Assembly: GCA_020847695.1 (NCBI GenBank)
Contig: JADLBP010000187.1
Coordinates: 1 to 64,000 of the forward strand
From: Planctomycetota bacterium
GTDB lineage: Bacteria; Planctomycetota; UBA1135; GCA-002686595
Direction of reading: 5' to 3'
Length of the DNA stretch: 64,000 nucleotides
The notes beneath the pieces are model-generated. The model saw nothing but the letters and a program-made list of their open reading frames with translations. It was not told the origin of the DNA and did not search any database. Position 1 is the stretch's first letter. Every line of letters begins with the position of its first letter. The translations under genes and the position numbers were made by a program. This document shows, piece by piece, positions 44,300-53,574 of this stretch.

Positions 44300-46393
44300 T
44301 CAGAGCGAGTCGTACCACGTCACCTCGTCGAACGGCACCGACAGCGTCGCGGTGCCGAGGCGGACGCTGAGCAGCTCCTTCGCGTGGTCGACCTTGGTGA
44401 TCACGCAGCGTTGCTTGTAGCGCGGGATGAACACGAGCCCGCCTTTCTTGAGGCCCGCGAGGAAGGCCTTGCGGCGCTCGGAGAGCGCGGCACCGGACAG
44501 GTGCTTGTCGACTTGCTCCAAGACGACGCGCATCGGCTCCGCGGACTTCGGCGAGAGCTGCGGCAGCAGGTCGAACGCGCGCTTCAGCTGGCCGCGCGCC
44601 TCGCGGACGCGCTCCTCGAGCCCGCGCTGCGCCTCGGCTTCCAGGAGCTCGCTCTTCTTCTTCAGGTCCTGGACGCGCGTCTTCGCTTCGTCCTCGGTCT
44701 TCTTGAGCTCGACGAGCTTCTGCTCCGCGTCCTTGCGCACGCGCTCGGCGGCTTCGCGCGCGCCGCGCATCTTGCGCATCAGCTCGAGCGCCTCCGCGTC
44801 GCGCCGCACGATCCGTTGGCGCGCGTTCTCGATCAGCTTCTTCGGCAGCCCGAGCCGCGCCGCGATGTGCAGCGCGCACGACTCGCCCGGCGTGCCGACC
44901 AGCAAGCGATAGCGAGGCCGCAGCGTCGTCGCGTCGAACTCCGCGGACGCGTTCTCGGCGCGCGCGTGGCGGAACGCGAACTCCTTGAGCTTGCCGAGGT
45001 GCGTCGTCGCGACCGTCGGCGCGCGCTTCTCGAGCAGGTACTCGAGCAACGCGTCGGAGAGCGCCGCGCCCTCGTCGGGGTCGGTGCCGCCGCCGAGCTC
45101 GTCGAGCAGGAACAGCGTCTTCGGCCCCGCGCGTTCCAGCCCCACGCGGATGCGCGCGAGGTGCGACGAGAACGTCGACAGGTCCTGCGCGATCTCCTGT
45201 TCGTCGCCGATGTCCGCGACCACGCCGTCGTAGAGCGGCAAGCGGCTGCCTTCGGCGCACGGGAACGGCAGGCCGAGCCGCAGGTAGCACGCGGCGAGCC
45301 CGACGGTCTTCAACGCGAGCGTCTTGCCGCCGGTGTTCGGGCCGGTGATCACCAGGAGGTCGAACTCGTCGCCGAGCCGCACGTCGATCGGCACGACCTC
45401 GTCGAGCGCGCCGGAGAGCACCTTCTCGACCAGCAACGGGTGGCGCGCCGCGCGCAAGAGCAGCCCGTTCGGCCGTCCTTCCTCGCCCGCGATGTCGAGC
45501 GCTCGCGCTCCGTACTTCGTGCAGTACGTCGCGGAGATCGTCGCGAGCTCGAGTTCGGCGAGCCGCGCTGCCGCGAGCCGCACCGAGCCCTCGGCGTCGA
45601 GCGCGTGCCGCGTCAGCTCGACCAGGATGCGCCGCAGCTCGTGTTCCTCGTCGGCGATGCGCTCGGCGCGGCGATTCTGCTCCTCGATCACCTCGCGCGG
45701 CTCGACGAACACCGTCTCGCCGGACTGCGAGCGATCGTGGACGATGCCGGAAACCCGCCCTTGGCTCTTCGCCTTGACCGCGAGCACGAGGCGACGCCCG
45801 CGGCGATGGATGCTGCCGTCGGAGAGATGGTCGCGCGCGGCGGTCGCGATGCGCCGCAGCCGCCCTTCGATCTCGCCGGACAGGTCGCGGATCTCGCGGC
45901 GGAGCTTCGAGAGCTTCGCGGACGCGTCGTCCTTGATCTCGCCGCGCTCGTCGAGCGCGCGCTCGAGCTCGAACGCGAGGCCGGAGAGGTCGGGGAAACC
46001 GTCGTGGAGCGCGTGGATCGCCGGGGCGTCGAGCTTGCGCTCCGCGAACCACGGCGCGAGCCGCCGCGAGGCGGCGACGAAGCTCCAGAGGCTCGCAAAC
46101 TCCTCGCGCTCGAACGGCCGGTGGAACTGGCGCGCGCCTTCGAACGCCGGCATCGGATCGCAGACGCCGGCGAGCGACGGCTGCGAACGCGCCTCGACGA
46201 GCCCCTGCAGCTCGCGCACGCGCTGGAGCGCCGCCCGCGCGTCCGCATCCGAACGCGGAGCGAGCTCGCGCAGCGCGCGCCGGCCGAGCGACGTCGACGC
46301 GAGGCGCTCGAACAGCCCGCGCGCGCTCTCGAAGTCGAGCGAGGCGAACGCGAAGTCGGCGGCGGAGGGCGTCAACGCTTGGGCGGGCGGCAT
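44300..46393 (-). CDS. mutS2: MutS2-family ATPase lacking the Smr domain
   Basis: This is a 697-residue MutS-family protein without mismatch-recognition domains. The core and clamp coiled coils lead to the ATPase with Walker A GPNTGGKT (351-358) and Walker B LFLLDELGGGTDPDEGA (from ~427). A long charged coiled coil follows (~535-640), then a small beta-rich KOW-like segment ending FDEVTWYDSL. The Smr endonuclease domain that normally follows (family length ~780) is missing. MutS2 suppresses recombination or acts in ribosome-collision rescue; without Smr it would lack nuclease activity. The ATG at 46393 overlaps the upstream gene by 22 nt. Confidence 0.93.
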   Translation of the reverse strand: MPPAQALTPSAADFAFASLDFESARGLFERLASTSLGRRALRELAPRSDADARAALQRVRELQGLVEARSQPSLAGVCDPMPAFEGARQFHRPFEREEFASLWSFVAASRRLAPWFAERKLDAPAIHALHDGFPDLSGLAFELERALDERGEIKDDASAKLSKLRREIRDLSGEIEGRLRRIATAARDHLSDGSIHRRGRRLVLAVKAKSQGRVSGIVHDRSQSGETVFVEPREVIEEQNRRAERIADEEHELRRILVELTRHALDAEGSVRLAAARLAELELATISATYCTKYGARALDIAGEEGRPNGLLLRAARHPLLVEKVLSGALDEVVPIDVRLGDEFDLLVITGPNTGGKTLALKTVGLAACYLRLGLPFPCAEGSRLPLYDGVVADIGDEQEIAQDLSTFSSHLARIRVGLERAGPKTLFLLDELGGGTDPDEGAALSDALLEYLLEKRAPTVATTHLGKLKEFAFRHARAENASAEFDATTLRPRYRLLVGTPGESCALHIAARLGLPKKLIENARQRIVRRDAEALELMRKMRGAREAAERVRKDAEQKLVELKKTEDEAKTRVQDLKKKSELLEAEAQRGLEERVREARGQLKRAFDLLPQLSPKSAEPMRVVLEQVDKHLSGAALSERRKAFLAGLKKGGLVFIPRYKQRCVITKVDHAKELLSVRLGTATLSVPFDEVTWYDSL

Positions 46394-48120
46394 GCGAAGA
46401 GCCGCACAGGATACCGGACGAGTCCCTTGTCGAGTTCGAGGGTGCCGAGCTCGCGCTCGCTCCACCCGAGCGCGTCGACGAGCATGCGTCGGTACTTCGC
46501 CGTGAACGCGCGGTTGCCGCGACGCGCGAGATCCGGCGGATCGGTGCAGAAGACGACGTCGAAGCGCGCGGCGAAGTCGGCGAGCTGCTGCTCGGTCCAA
46601 TTCGGATCGACGCCTTCGAACGTGACGTCGAGCTCGCGATGCGCGTCGGCGAGGAAGCGCTCCGCCGAGCCCCCGCGCGCGAGCAGGCCAAGGTGCAATG
46701 CCGCGGGCGAGAGCTCGCTCGACAGCCCGATCCAACCGACGCGCGCGGTCGGCCCGGCTTCGGTCGCGACCCACGCGAGCAGCAGCGAAGCTTCGCTGCG
46801 GCGCAACCCGCCGGTCGGCAGCGGGTCCGCGCGTCCGATCACCTCGCGCGCGTCCAGTTGGGCTTGCTGGTAGTCGCGCAGCGTCGGATCGGCGTCGGCG
46901 AGCGAGAGCGTGGTCAACGCGTTCGCTTGCCACCACCTGGACGCGCCGATCGATGCGCCGAGCACCACGAGGCCCGCGACCCACCCGCGCCAGGCCGGTC
47001 GGCGCAGCCACGCGACCTCGTCGAGGCGCAGGATCCCGGCCGCGGCGAGCCACCACAGCGGCGTCGCGATCGGCAACAGGAAGCGATCGAGGTGGAACGG
47101 GTGCAGCGCGGTCGGGACGACCAGCGCGAGCGCGACCAGCCAGCACGTCCGCAGCGCCGGATCCCGCCACGCGCGCAGCGAGAGCAGCACGCCGAGCGCT
47201 CCGAGCAGCCATGCGCCCGGCGGCGCGACCAACGTCGTCCAATCGAGGATGCGCATCGCGCGCGGCGTGACGAACTCCTGGTTGCCCGCGAGGAACGACG
47301 CGAACGCGGCGCGATGGCTCGCGCCGAGCTCCAGACCACCGGGCAGCGGACAGACGAACCACCACAGCGCCGCGAGCCCCGGCGGAACGGCGAACCAGAC
47401 GAGCCGGCGCGCGGTCGACGCGCCCTTCCCGGTCCTCGCGCCCGCGACGAGCTCGCCGATGCCGGAGAGCGCGAGCCCGAGCCCGAGCAGCAACCCGTAG
47501 TTGAACTTGGTGAAGAACGCGAGCGCGAAGAGCGCCCCGGCGAGCATGTCCGCGCGGCGGCCGGCGCCCGGATCGGCGCGCGCGAGCCACGCGAGCACCG
47601 CGAACGAGAGCAGCGCGGAGAACGACGCCTCGAGGAACAACGTCGGCGCGTAGAGCCGTGCGATCGGGACGAAGCTCGCGGCGAGCACGAACACCGCGGC
47701 GCCCGCTCGCGAGCGCGGGCTCACCCCGGAGAGGCGTCGCACGACGAACGCGCCGGCGAGCACGCCGAGACACCACAACGTCGCGAGCGCGGTGCGCGCG
47801 GCGAGCTCGGACACGCCGGTCGCGAGCTGCACGGCCGCGAGGTAGACCGGGACGAGGAACGGATAGCGATCGCAGGCCAGCGCGACGTCGATCGCGCCGC
47901 GCCACTCGCCCGCGCGCACGAGCTCGACCATCCGCGCCGCGGGGAGCTCCGCGTGCATCGATTCGTCCCAACCCCACGTGCGGTCGAGGTTGACCTCGCG
48001 CAACAGCACGCCCCACAGCAGCACCGCGACGATCGCGAGCTTGAAGCCGAACCGGCGCTCGGGCGACGCAGCTCGCGCGGGCACGCCTTGCGGCGACGAC
48101 GGCGCGGGCGAGCTCGACAT
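46372..48120 (-). CDS. GT-C family membrane glycosyltransferase
   Basis: This 582-residue protein has about ten hydrophobic helices. An early loop holds the acidic WGWDESMHAE motif (about 49-58), a hallmark of GT-C/ArnT-PMT-like enzymes that use lipid-linked sugars. A soluble C-terminal region of ~150 residues faces the outside. Its substrate is unknown. A TAGAAT -10 lies 8 nt before its ATG, pointing to a leaderless mRNA divergent from the PLP-enzyme gene. Confidence 0.8.
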   Translation of the reverse strand: MSSSPAPSSPQGVPARAASPERRFGFKLAIVAVLLWGVLLREVNLDRTWGWDESMHAELPAARMVELVRAGEWRGAIDVALACDRYPFLVPVYLAAVQLATGVSELAARTALATLWCLGVLAGAFVVRRLSGVSPRSRAGAAVFVLAASFVPIARLYAPTLFLEASFSALLSFAVLAWLARADPGAGRRADMLAGALFALAFFTKFNYGLLLGLGLALSGIGELVAGARTGKGASTARRLVWFAVPPGLAALWWFVCPLPGGLELGASHRAAFASFLAGNQEFVTPRAMRILDWTTLVAPPGAWLLGALGVLLSLRAWRDPALRTCWLVALALVVPTALHPFHLDRFLLPIATPLWWLAAAGILRLDEVAWLRRPAWRGWVAGLVVLGASIGASRWWQANALTTLSLADADPTLRDYQQAQLDAREVIGRADPLPTGGLRRSEASLLLAWVATEAGPTARVGWIGLSSELSPAALHLGLLARGGSAERFLADAHRELDVTFEGVDPNWTEQQLADFAARFDVVFCTDPPDLARRGNRAFTAKYRRMLVDALGWSERELGTLELDKGLVRYPVRLFACRPPKR

Positions 48121-48128
48121 CGCCCGCG

Positions 48129-48134
48129 ATTCTA
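48129..48134 (-). promoter_or_regulatory. -10 box of the glycosyltransferase gene
   Basis: TAGAAT on the minus strand ends 8 nt before the ATG at 48120. No clear -35 is seen. It overlaps by two bases the proposed -35 of the opposite gene. Confidence 0.5.
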
Positions 48135-48161
48135 GGCAGCGCTCGCCCGCGCGCCTACACT
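48133..48161 (+). promoter_or_regulatory. Promoter of the PLP-enzyme gene
   Basis: TAGGCA (48133-48138), a 17-nt spacer and TACACT (48156-48161) precede the ATG at 48168 by only 6 nt, so the transcript is probably leaderless. Confidence 0.5.
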
Positions 48162-48167
48162 GCGTCG

Positions 48168-49364
48168 ATGAGCCACAACCGCGAGAGCGATCGCTTCGAG
48201 ACGCGCGCCATCCACGCCGGCCAAGAGGCGAACCCGGAGAACGGCGCGATCATGACGCCGGTCTACTTCACGAGCACCTACAAGCAGGACGCGCCGGCGA
48301 AGCCGCGCGGAGGCTACGAGTACTCGCGCACCTCCAACCCGACGCGCACCGCGCTCCAGCAGAACCTCGCGTCGCTCGAGGGCGGCCGTTGGGGCCTCTG
48401 CTTCTCGTCGGGACTCGCCGCGACCAACGCGCTGCTCGATCGATTGGTGCCGGGCGACCACGTCGTCGCGGGCAACGACCTCTACGGAGGCACGTACCGC
48501 ATCTTCAAGCGCGTCTTCGAGCGCTACGGCATCCGCTTCACGTTCGTCGACACCACCGAGCCCGCGCAGGTCGAGCGCGCGCTGGAGCCCGCGACCAAGT
48601 ACGTCTACGTCGAGACGCCGTCGAACCCGCTGCTGCGACTCTCCGACATCGCCGCGATCTCGGCGATCACCAAGCGCGCCAAGACGCTGCTCGTCGTCGA
48701 CAACACGTTCGCGACGCCGTACCTGCAGCAGCCGCTCGCGCTCGGCGCCGACCTCGTGCTCCACTCGTTGACCAAGTACCTCGGCGGCCACTCCGACGTC
48801 GTCGGCGGCGCGTTGATCGGCAACGACGACAAGGTGCGCGAGGAGCTCGCGTTCTTCCAGAACGCGGTCGGCGGGACGCCGGGCCCGATGGACTGCTTCC
48901 TCGTGCTGCGCGGCACCAAGACGCTCGGCGTGCGGATGGATCGGCACGGCTCCAACGCGCTCGCGATCGCGCGCTTCCTCGAGAAGCAGCCGCTGGTCGA
49001 GAAGGTGATCTACCCCGGTCTCGAGTCGCACGCGCAGCACGCGCTCGCCAAGCGACAGATGAAGAACTTCGGGGGCATGGTCTCGTTCGAGCTCCGGGGC
49101 GGCGTGCCCGCCGGCGACGCGCTGGCGTCGAGCACGCGGCTCTTCACGCTCGCCGAATCGCTCGGCGGCGTCGAATCGCTGATCGAGACGCCGCCGTCGA
49201 TGACCCACGCGAGCATCCCGCCGGAGACGCGCCGCGCCGCGGGCCTCGCGGACGGCCTGGTGCGACTCTCGGTCGGCATCGAGCACGTCGACGACCTGAT
49301 CGCGGACCTCGCGCAGGCGCTCGACCGCGCGCGGGCAGCCGCCGGCCAGCTCGCCGCTCGCTGA
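48168..49364 (+). CDS. Cystathionine gamma-synthase/lyase-type PLP enzyme
   Basis: This 398-residue fold-type I enzyme belongs to the Cys/Met metabolism family. The PLP Lys lies in HSLTKYLGGHSDVVGG. The family blocks YEYSRTSNPTR, VETPSNPLL and the C-terminal MTHASIP are intact. Gamma-synthase (MetB), gamma-lyase (Mcc/CGL) and related activities cannot be told apart by sequence reading alone. It stands alone on the plus strand. Confidence 0.9.
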   Translation: MSHNRESDRFETRAIHAGQEANPENGAIMTPVYFTSTYKQDAPAKPRGGYEYSRTSNPTRTALQQNLASLEGGRWGLCFSSGLAATNALLDRLVPGDHVVAGNDLYGGTYRIFKRVFERYGIRFTFVDTTEPAQVERALEPATKYVYVETPSNPLLRLSDIAAISAITKRAKTLLVVDNTFATPYLQQPLALGADLVLHSLTKYLGGHSDVVGGALIGNDDKVREELAFFQNAVGGTPGPMDCFLVLRGTKTLGVRMDRHGSNALAIARFLEKQPLVEKVIYPGLESHAQHALAKRQMKNFGGMVSFELRGGVPAGDALASSTRLFTLAESLGGVESLIETPPSMTHASIPPETRRAAGLADGLVRLSVGIEHVDDLIADLAQALDRARAAAGQLAAR

Positions 49365-49415
49365 GCGAACCCAGGGCTCGCGCCGGCGAGCCACGGAGTC
49401 GAGGAAACGCGCCCG

Positions 49416-49459
49416 GGCTGCTCGTTCGGCACGCGCCGGCTGCTCGTTCGGCGTGCGCC
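49416..49459. repeat. Two-copy 22-nt tandem repeat
   Basis: Units at 49416-49437 and 49438-49459 differ at two positions. They fill the gap between two convergent genes. Confidence 0.65.
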
Positions 49460-49483
49460 GGGCGAACGACGGCGCCTCGCGGC

Positions 49484-49912
49484 TCAGAACGGCGAGTTCG
49501 AGGGCGGCGGCTTCGGCGGCGCGGGCGGCGGCGGCGGTTGCACCGCGGCCGGAGCAGGCGTCCCCGTGCGCTTCGGCGCCGCGGGCGGCGGCGCGGGCTC
49601 CGGCGGACGTTCCTCGCAAACGCGCTCGCGCATCAGGCGTCCGACCTTGTACTTCACCACCCGCTTGCCGGGCACCTCGACCTTCTCGAGCGTGCGCGGG
49701 TTCTGCGCGCGACGCGGCGCGCGCTCCTTGACCTCGAAGACGCCGAACTCGCGGAACTCCAGGCGGTTGCCGCGGCAGAGCTCCTCGATGATCTCGTCGA
49801 GGAACTTCTGGAGGATGTCCTTGACGATGACCTTGGTCTGCCCGGTCTGTTCCGCGATGCGGTTGACGAGCTCCTTCTTGGTGATCGTCTGGGGTCCAGG
49901 CGGTTGGGTCAT
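49484..49912 (-). CDS. HU/IHF-like DNA-binding protein with Pro-rich tail
   Basis: This is a 142-residue protein. Residues ~9-100 form an HU-like fold: helices with TKKELVNRIAEQTGQ, then LEFREFGVFEVKERAPRRAQNP. The DNA-binding arm carries the PRTLEKVEVPGKRVVKYKVG variant of the usual NPQTGE... strand. The last ~40 residues are almost only Pro, Ala and a few basic residues, unlike ordinary 90-residue HU. It likely bends DNA. It has its own good promoter in a locally AT-richer spot. Confidence 0.88.
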   Translation of the reverse strand: MTQPPGPQTITKKELVNRIAEQTGQTKVIVKDILQKFLDEIIEELCRGNRLEFREFGVFEVKERAPRRAQNPRTLEKVEVPGKRVVKYKVGRLMRERVCEERPPEPAPPPAAPKRTGTPAPAAVQPPPPPAPPKPPPSNSPF

Positions 49913-49968
49913 CGAGGGCTTTCCTCGCGCGAAAGGCCGCGGGGAGGGGTGCGGCGGCGACGGCGCGC

Positions 49969-49997
49969 AATATCGAACTGCATTATCTATGTGTCAA
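49969..49997 (-). promoter_or_regulatory. Promoter of the HU-like gene
   Basis: On the minus strand a perfect TTGACA (49992-49997), a 17-nt spacer and GATATT (49969-49974) precede the gene by about 55 nt. The spacer is AT-rich compared with the surroundings. Confidence 0.65.
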
Positions 49998-50179
49998 GCA
50001 AGAACTTGTGACGGTAGGAGCCGCCGGGTGGCGGTCCGACCGAGCCCTGTCGGCCGACACCCCCCGTTCGGCTCAAGTGTTTGGACCGCAACGACTTGGC
50101 ACCGGTCGCGGGTCCCCGCGGCGTCCGGGCGCCATGAGCCGCCCCCGAGGGGCCGCCTAACCCACTAGGGCGAAGGAGG

Positions 50180-50647
50180 TTAGGTCGGGCCGACCGGCTC
50201 GCTCCCCGGGCGCTCCTCGAGCAGCAACGTCACCGGTCCGTCGTTGACCAGCTCGACCTGCATCGACGCTCCGAAGCGGCCGGTCGCGCACGACACGCCG
50301 AGGTGCGCGAGGCGCTCGACGAACCTGCGGTAGAGGCGCTCGGCGAGCTCGGGCGCCGCCGCGGGATCGAACGAAGGCCGCCGGCCCTTGCGGGTGTCCG
50401 CAGCGAGCGTGAACTGGCTGACCACCAGCGCGCGGCCGCCGACATCCTGCACCGACAGGTTCATCTTGCCATCGCCGTCGCAGAAGAAGCGGTACGTCGC
50501 GACCCGTTCGGCGAGCCGATCGCACTCGCGTTCCGCGTCGCCGCGCTCGACGCCGAGCAACACGAGCACGCCGCCGTCGATCGAGCCGACCACGGCACCG
50601 TCGACGCGCACCGACGCGCGCGTGCAGCGTTGGAGCAACGCCTTCAC
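50180..50647 (-). CDS. dtd: D-aminoacyl-tRNA deacylase
   Basis: This 155-residue enzyme removes D-amino acids (and Gly) mischarged on tRNA. The active-site SQFTL and the NDGPVT motif (Gly-cisPro) are present. It uses a GTG start at 50647 that overlaps the TPR gene stop (GTGA). It starts [13 protein letters not shown], as the family does. Confidence 0.95.
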   Translation of the reverse strand: MKALLQRCTRASVRVDGAVVGSIDGGVLVLLGVERGDAERECDRLAERVATYRFFCDGDGKMNLSVQDVGGRALVVSQFTLAADTRKGRRPSFDPAAAPELAERLYRRFVERLAHLGVSCATGRFGASMQVELVNDGPVTLLLEERPGSEPVGPT

Positions 50648-51732
50648 GGCGCGGCTCCCTTCGCGCGTTCGCGTCGGCGCTCGGCGCGCTCGAGCGCGAG
50701 CCGCGCGCGCATCGCGAGCAGTACGCGGCCGAGATCGCCGCCGGTCTGACTCGACGCGAGCAATCGCCGCCACGCCGCTTCGGCGCCTTCGGGGTCGTCG
50801 AGCCAGCTCTGGCGCAGGATCGCTTCCTGCACCCACGGCAACGCGACGTCGGGAGCGAGCTCTTCCGCCGCGCGCGTCGCGTGCAGCGCTTCGTTCGGTC
50901 GCTCGGCGCCCTGCTCGGCGGCCGCGAGCACGCACAGCGCGCGCACCGCGAGTTCGCCCTCGAGCGTCAACCGCGTCAGGAGCTCGCGCGCGGCGTCGGG
51001 ATCCTGATCGAGCACGTACAAGGTCGCGAGATCGAGCTCTGCCTCGACGAACTCGCGCAGCGCGACGCGCGGGTCGTCGACGACGTCCTCGAGCCACGAC
51101 TCGAACGCGCCGATCGCCTCGCGCCGCCGACCGTCGCGCGCGAGCAGCATCGCTTCGAGCCGTCGCGCGGGCGGCAGGAACGCGTCGAGCTCCAACGCGC
51201 GCTCGAGCTCTGCGTCGGCCTCGGTCCAATCGCCCGCGCGCGCCGCGAGGTGCGCCAACCCGTAGCGCGCCCACGCGCAACGCGGGTCGAGCTCGAGGGC
51301 GCGAGCGAGCAACGCCCGCGCGGCGGCGGGTTCGCGCGCGAGCCGCGCGGCGAGCACGCAGCGCGCCGGGGTCGGCGCGGCCTCGAGCACCGCGAGCGTG
51401 CGCTCGGCGAGCGCGTCGCGTGCGTCGGCGTCACCGGACGCGAGCTCGACCTCCTGCGCGAGGATGCCGAGCCCGATGTGGTCGGGCGCCGCGGGGAGCA
51501 CGTCGGCGAGCGCGATGCGCGCACCGGCGAAGTCGCCCGAGTCGAACGCACGCCGCGCGGCCGCGTAGCGCTCGGTCAGCGCCGCGCTGAGCTCATCGTA
51601 CGTGCTGACGACGCGCGCGCCGCCCGGTCGCGCGAACGGGCTCGCGCACGCACCGAGGACCGACAGCAGTCCGAGCGCGAGCGGCGCGAGCGCGCGAACC
51701 GTCCGCCTGGCCTGCCCGCGCCGCGCGTTCAT
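50644..51732 (-). CDS. TPR-repeat lipoprotein
   Basis: This 362-residue protein has a signal peptide ending in a lipobox (LSVLGAC, Cys near residue 29), so it is probably anchored to a membrane. The rest is helical with TPR-like units (for example [26 protein letters not shown] and [19 protein letters not shown]). It is likely a scaffold for protein contacts; no partner is known. It abuts the next lipoprotein gene and overlaps dtd. Confidence 0.82.
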   Translation of the reverse strand: MNARRGQARRTVRALAPLALGLLSVLGACASPFARPGGARVVSTYDELSAALTERYAAARRAFDSGDFAGARIALADVLPAAPDHIGLGILAQEVELASGDADARDALAERTLAVLEAAPTPARCVLAARLAREPAAARALLARALELDPRCAWARYGLAHLAARAGDWTEADAELERALELDAFLPPARRLEAMLLARDGRRREAIGAFESWLEDVVDDPRVALREFVEAELDLATLYVLDQDPDAARELLTRLTLEGELAVRALCVLAAAEQGAERPNEALHATRAAEELAPDVALPWVQEAILRQSWLDDPEGAEAAWRRLLASSQTGGDLGRVLLAMRARLALERAERRRERAKGAAP

Positions 51733-52266
51733 TCACGGACGCTGGCCGACGAAGCGCAGGACGGCGGAGCGTTGCTCGCCATCGCCCGCGAGCGGCTTGT
51801 ACCAGGCCTCGCCGCTGACTTGCACGACCACCGGCACCTCGCCGGGTCGCTCGAGCACGCGCACGCTGACCATCGCGTCGATCGTCCACGCGTCGATGCG
51901 CAAGCGGATCGGCGGCGCGCCGCCGACATCGGGCTTGACCGCGGTGAGCTGCAGGAAGCCGTCGGGCGTCGCGCGCTCCTCGTGCGTGAAGAACTCGCTG
52001 TTCTGGAGCACGAGCACGTGCTCGAGCAGCCCCGGCGGCCCTTCGATCGTCACCTCGTCTCCGACCAACGCGGCCTTCTCGCCGAACGCGGTCGTCCACG
52101 GCTTGTCGGGCTGCTTCTTCTTGATCGGCCGCGCATCCTCGGCGCCCGCCGCGCGAGCTCCGGACGCATCGGGCTTCTCGGCCGCGTCGGATTTTTTCGG
52201 GGAGCTGCAACCGGCGGCGAGCGCGAGGCTCGCGACGACCGCCACGATCGACGTGCGTAGGAACAT
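51733..52266 (-). CDS. Uncharacterised lipoprotein
   Basis: This is a 177-residue protein. The ATG at 52266 gives a signal peptide MFLRTSIVAVVASLALAAGC with lipobox Cys20. A charged Lys/Ala/Asp linker is followed by a ~110-residue beta-rich domain with no family I recognise. Its stop is directly adjacent to the TPR lipoprotein start, so the two are probably expressed together. Confidence 0.75.
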   Translation of the reverse strand: MFLRTSIVAVVASLALAAGCSSPKKSDAAEKPDASGARAAGAEDARPIKKKQPDKPWTTAFGEKAALVGDEVTIEGPPGLLEHVLVLQNSEFFTHEERATPDGFLQLTAVKPDVGGAPPIRLRIDAWTIDAMVSVRVLERPGEVPVVVQVSGEAWYKPLAGDGEQRSAVLRFVGQRP

Positions 52267-52336
52267 GCGGGGGTCCAAGGGTTGACGCGCGCACTCTACG
52301 CCATTTCGGCGCGCGTCTCGACGCCCGCGCGTTCGG

Positions 52337-53311
52337 TCAGCGCAAACCGCAGGCGGCCAGCGCGCGGTCGCGCGTCGCTCGTGCCCGCGCTCGCGCCCGC
52401 TCGGCGCCGCGCGCGAGCACGCGGTCGACCTCGGCCGGGTCGCGCAAGAGCTCCTCGCGGCGCGCCCGCGCGGGCGCGAAGAACGCCTCCGCCGCTTCGA
52501 CGAGGCGCTGCTTCAGGTGACCGTAGCCCGGCGCGCCCGCGCCGCCCGTCTGCACGCGGCGCTTCCACTCCGCGAGCTCGGCGTCGTCGAGGAAGAGCCG
52601 CAGCAGATCGAACAGCAGCACCGACGCCGGGTCCTTCGGCTCCTCGGGCGGACGGCTGTCGGTGACGACGCGCCCGACCGCCTTCTTGAGCTCCTTCCCG
52701 CTCGCGAAGAGCCAGATGTGGTTGCCGTAGCTCTTCGACATCTTCTGGCCGTCGAGCCCCGGCACCTTCGCGAAGGGCGAGATCGACGGCTCGGGTCGGA
52801 CGAAGACCGGCCCGTAGAGCGCGTTGAACGACGCCGCCATGTCCTGCGCGATCTCGATGTGCTGCTGCTGATCGGGCCCGACCGGCACGAAGTTCGAGTC
52901 GTACGCGAGGATGTCGGCCGACATCAGCGCGGGGTACGTGAACAGCCCGACGCTCGGCTGCAACCCGCGCTCGACCTTGTCGCGGTACGACACCGCGCGC
53001 TCGAGCACGCCCATCCCGGTGACGCACGAGAGCATCCACGCGAGCTCGGTGACCTCGGGTACGTCGCTCTGGCGGAAGAACACCGCGCGCTCGACGTCGA
53101 GCCCGAACGCGAGGTACGTCACCGCGACCTCGCGCACCCACTCGCGCAGCTCCGCGGGGTTCTTGCTGGTGGTCAGCGCGTGGTAGTCGGCGATGAAGTA
53201 GAAGTGCTCGCCGCCGGCGGCGGGCGCCGCGACGTGCTGACGGATCGCCCCGAAGTAGTTGCCCCAGTGCAGGAGCCCGCTCGGTTGGATGCCGGAGAGG
53301 TAGATGCTCAT
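52337..53311 (-). CDS. trpS: Tryptophanyl-tRNA synthetase
   Basis: This 324-residue class I synthetase charges tRNA-Trp. The HIGH-like PSGLLHWGNYFGA motif (11-23) and KMSKS (within DGQKMSKSYGN, ~192) are present. The ATG at 53311 gives the normal N-terminus MSIYLSGIQPSG. The C-terminal ~25 residues are Arg/Ala-rich. Confidence 0.97.
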   Translation of the reverse strand: MSIYLSGIQPSGLLHWGNYFGAIRQHVAAPAAGGEHFYFIADYHALTTSKNPAELREWVREVAVTYLAFGLDVERAVFFRQSDVPEVTELAWMLSCVTGMGVLERAVSYRDKVERGLQPSVGLFTYPALMSADILAYDSNFVPVGPDQQQHIEIAQDMAASFNALYGPVFVRPEPSISPFAKVPGLDGQKMSKSYGNHIWLFASGKELKKAVGRVVTDSRPPEEPKDPASVLLFDLLRLFLDDAELAEWKRRVQTGGAGAPGYGHLKQRLVEAAEAFFAPARARREELLRDPAEVDRVLARGAERARARARATRDRALAACGLR

Positions 53312-53539
53312 AGCTGTTGCGCTGCGCGCCGGGCGCGGTTGCGTCGCGCGCAAGACGCCGGTGCGCCCCGTTTGCCCAGTGCTCCCTGTTTGCCTCGGCG
53401 CCGAGCGCCGGTGACGCTCCGCGCGAGGCGCCGCGCTGCGTCGGCGAGAGGCGCTGACGCTCCGCGTGCGAAGCTGCGGACGGTAGCAGGGGTGCGCACG
53501 AGCGACAAGCTCGTCATGCACCCCGCGACCGGCGCGCAC

Positions 53540-53567
53540 TTGAATCGGCCCGCGCCGCCTCCACAAT
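53540..53567 (+). promoter_or_regulatory. Promoter of the WP-repeat lipoprotein/mla operon
   Basis: TTGAAT (53540-53545), a 16-nt spacer and CACAAT (53562-53567) end 7 nt before the ATG at 53575. The mRNA would be leaderless. Confidence 0.5.
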
Positions 53568-53574
53568 CGCGGCG

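Noticed and set aside
50156-50184. cctaacc/ggttagg hairpin as the dtd terminator
   Set aside because: The stem includes the stop codon and lacks a U-tract; may be chance.
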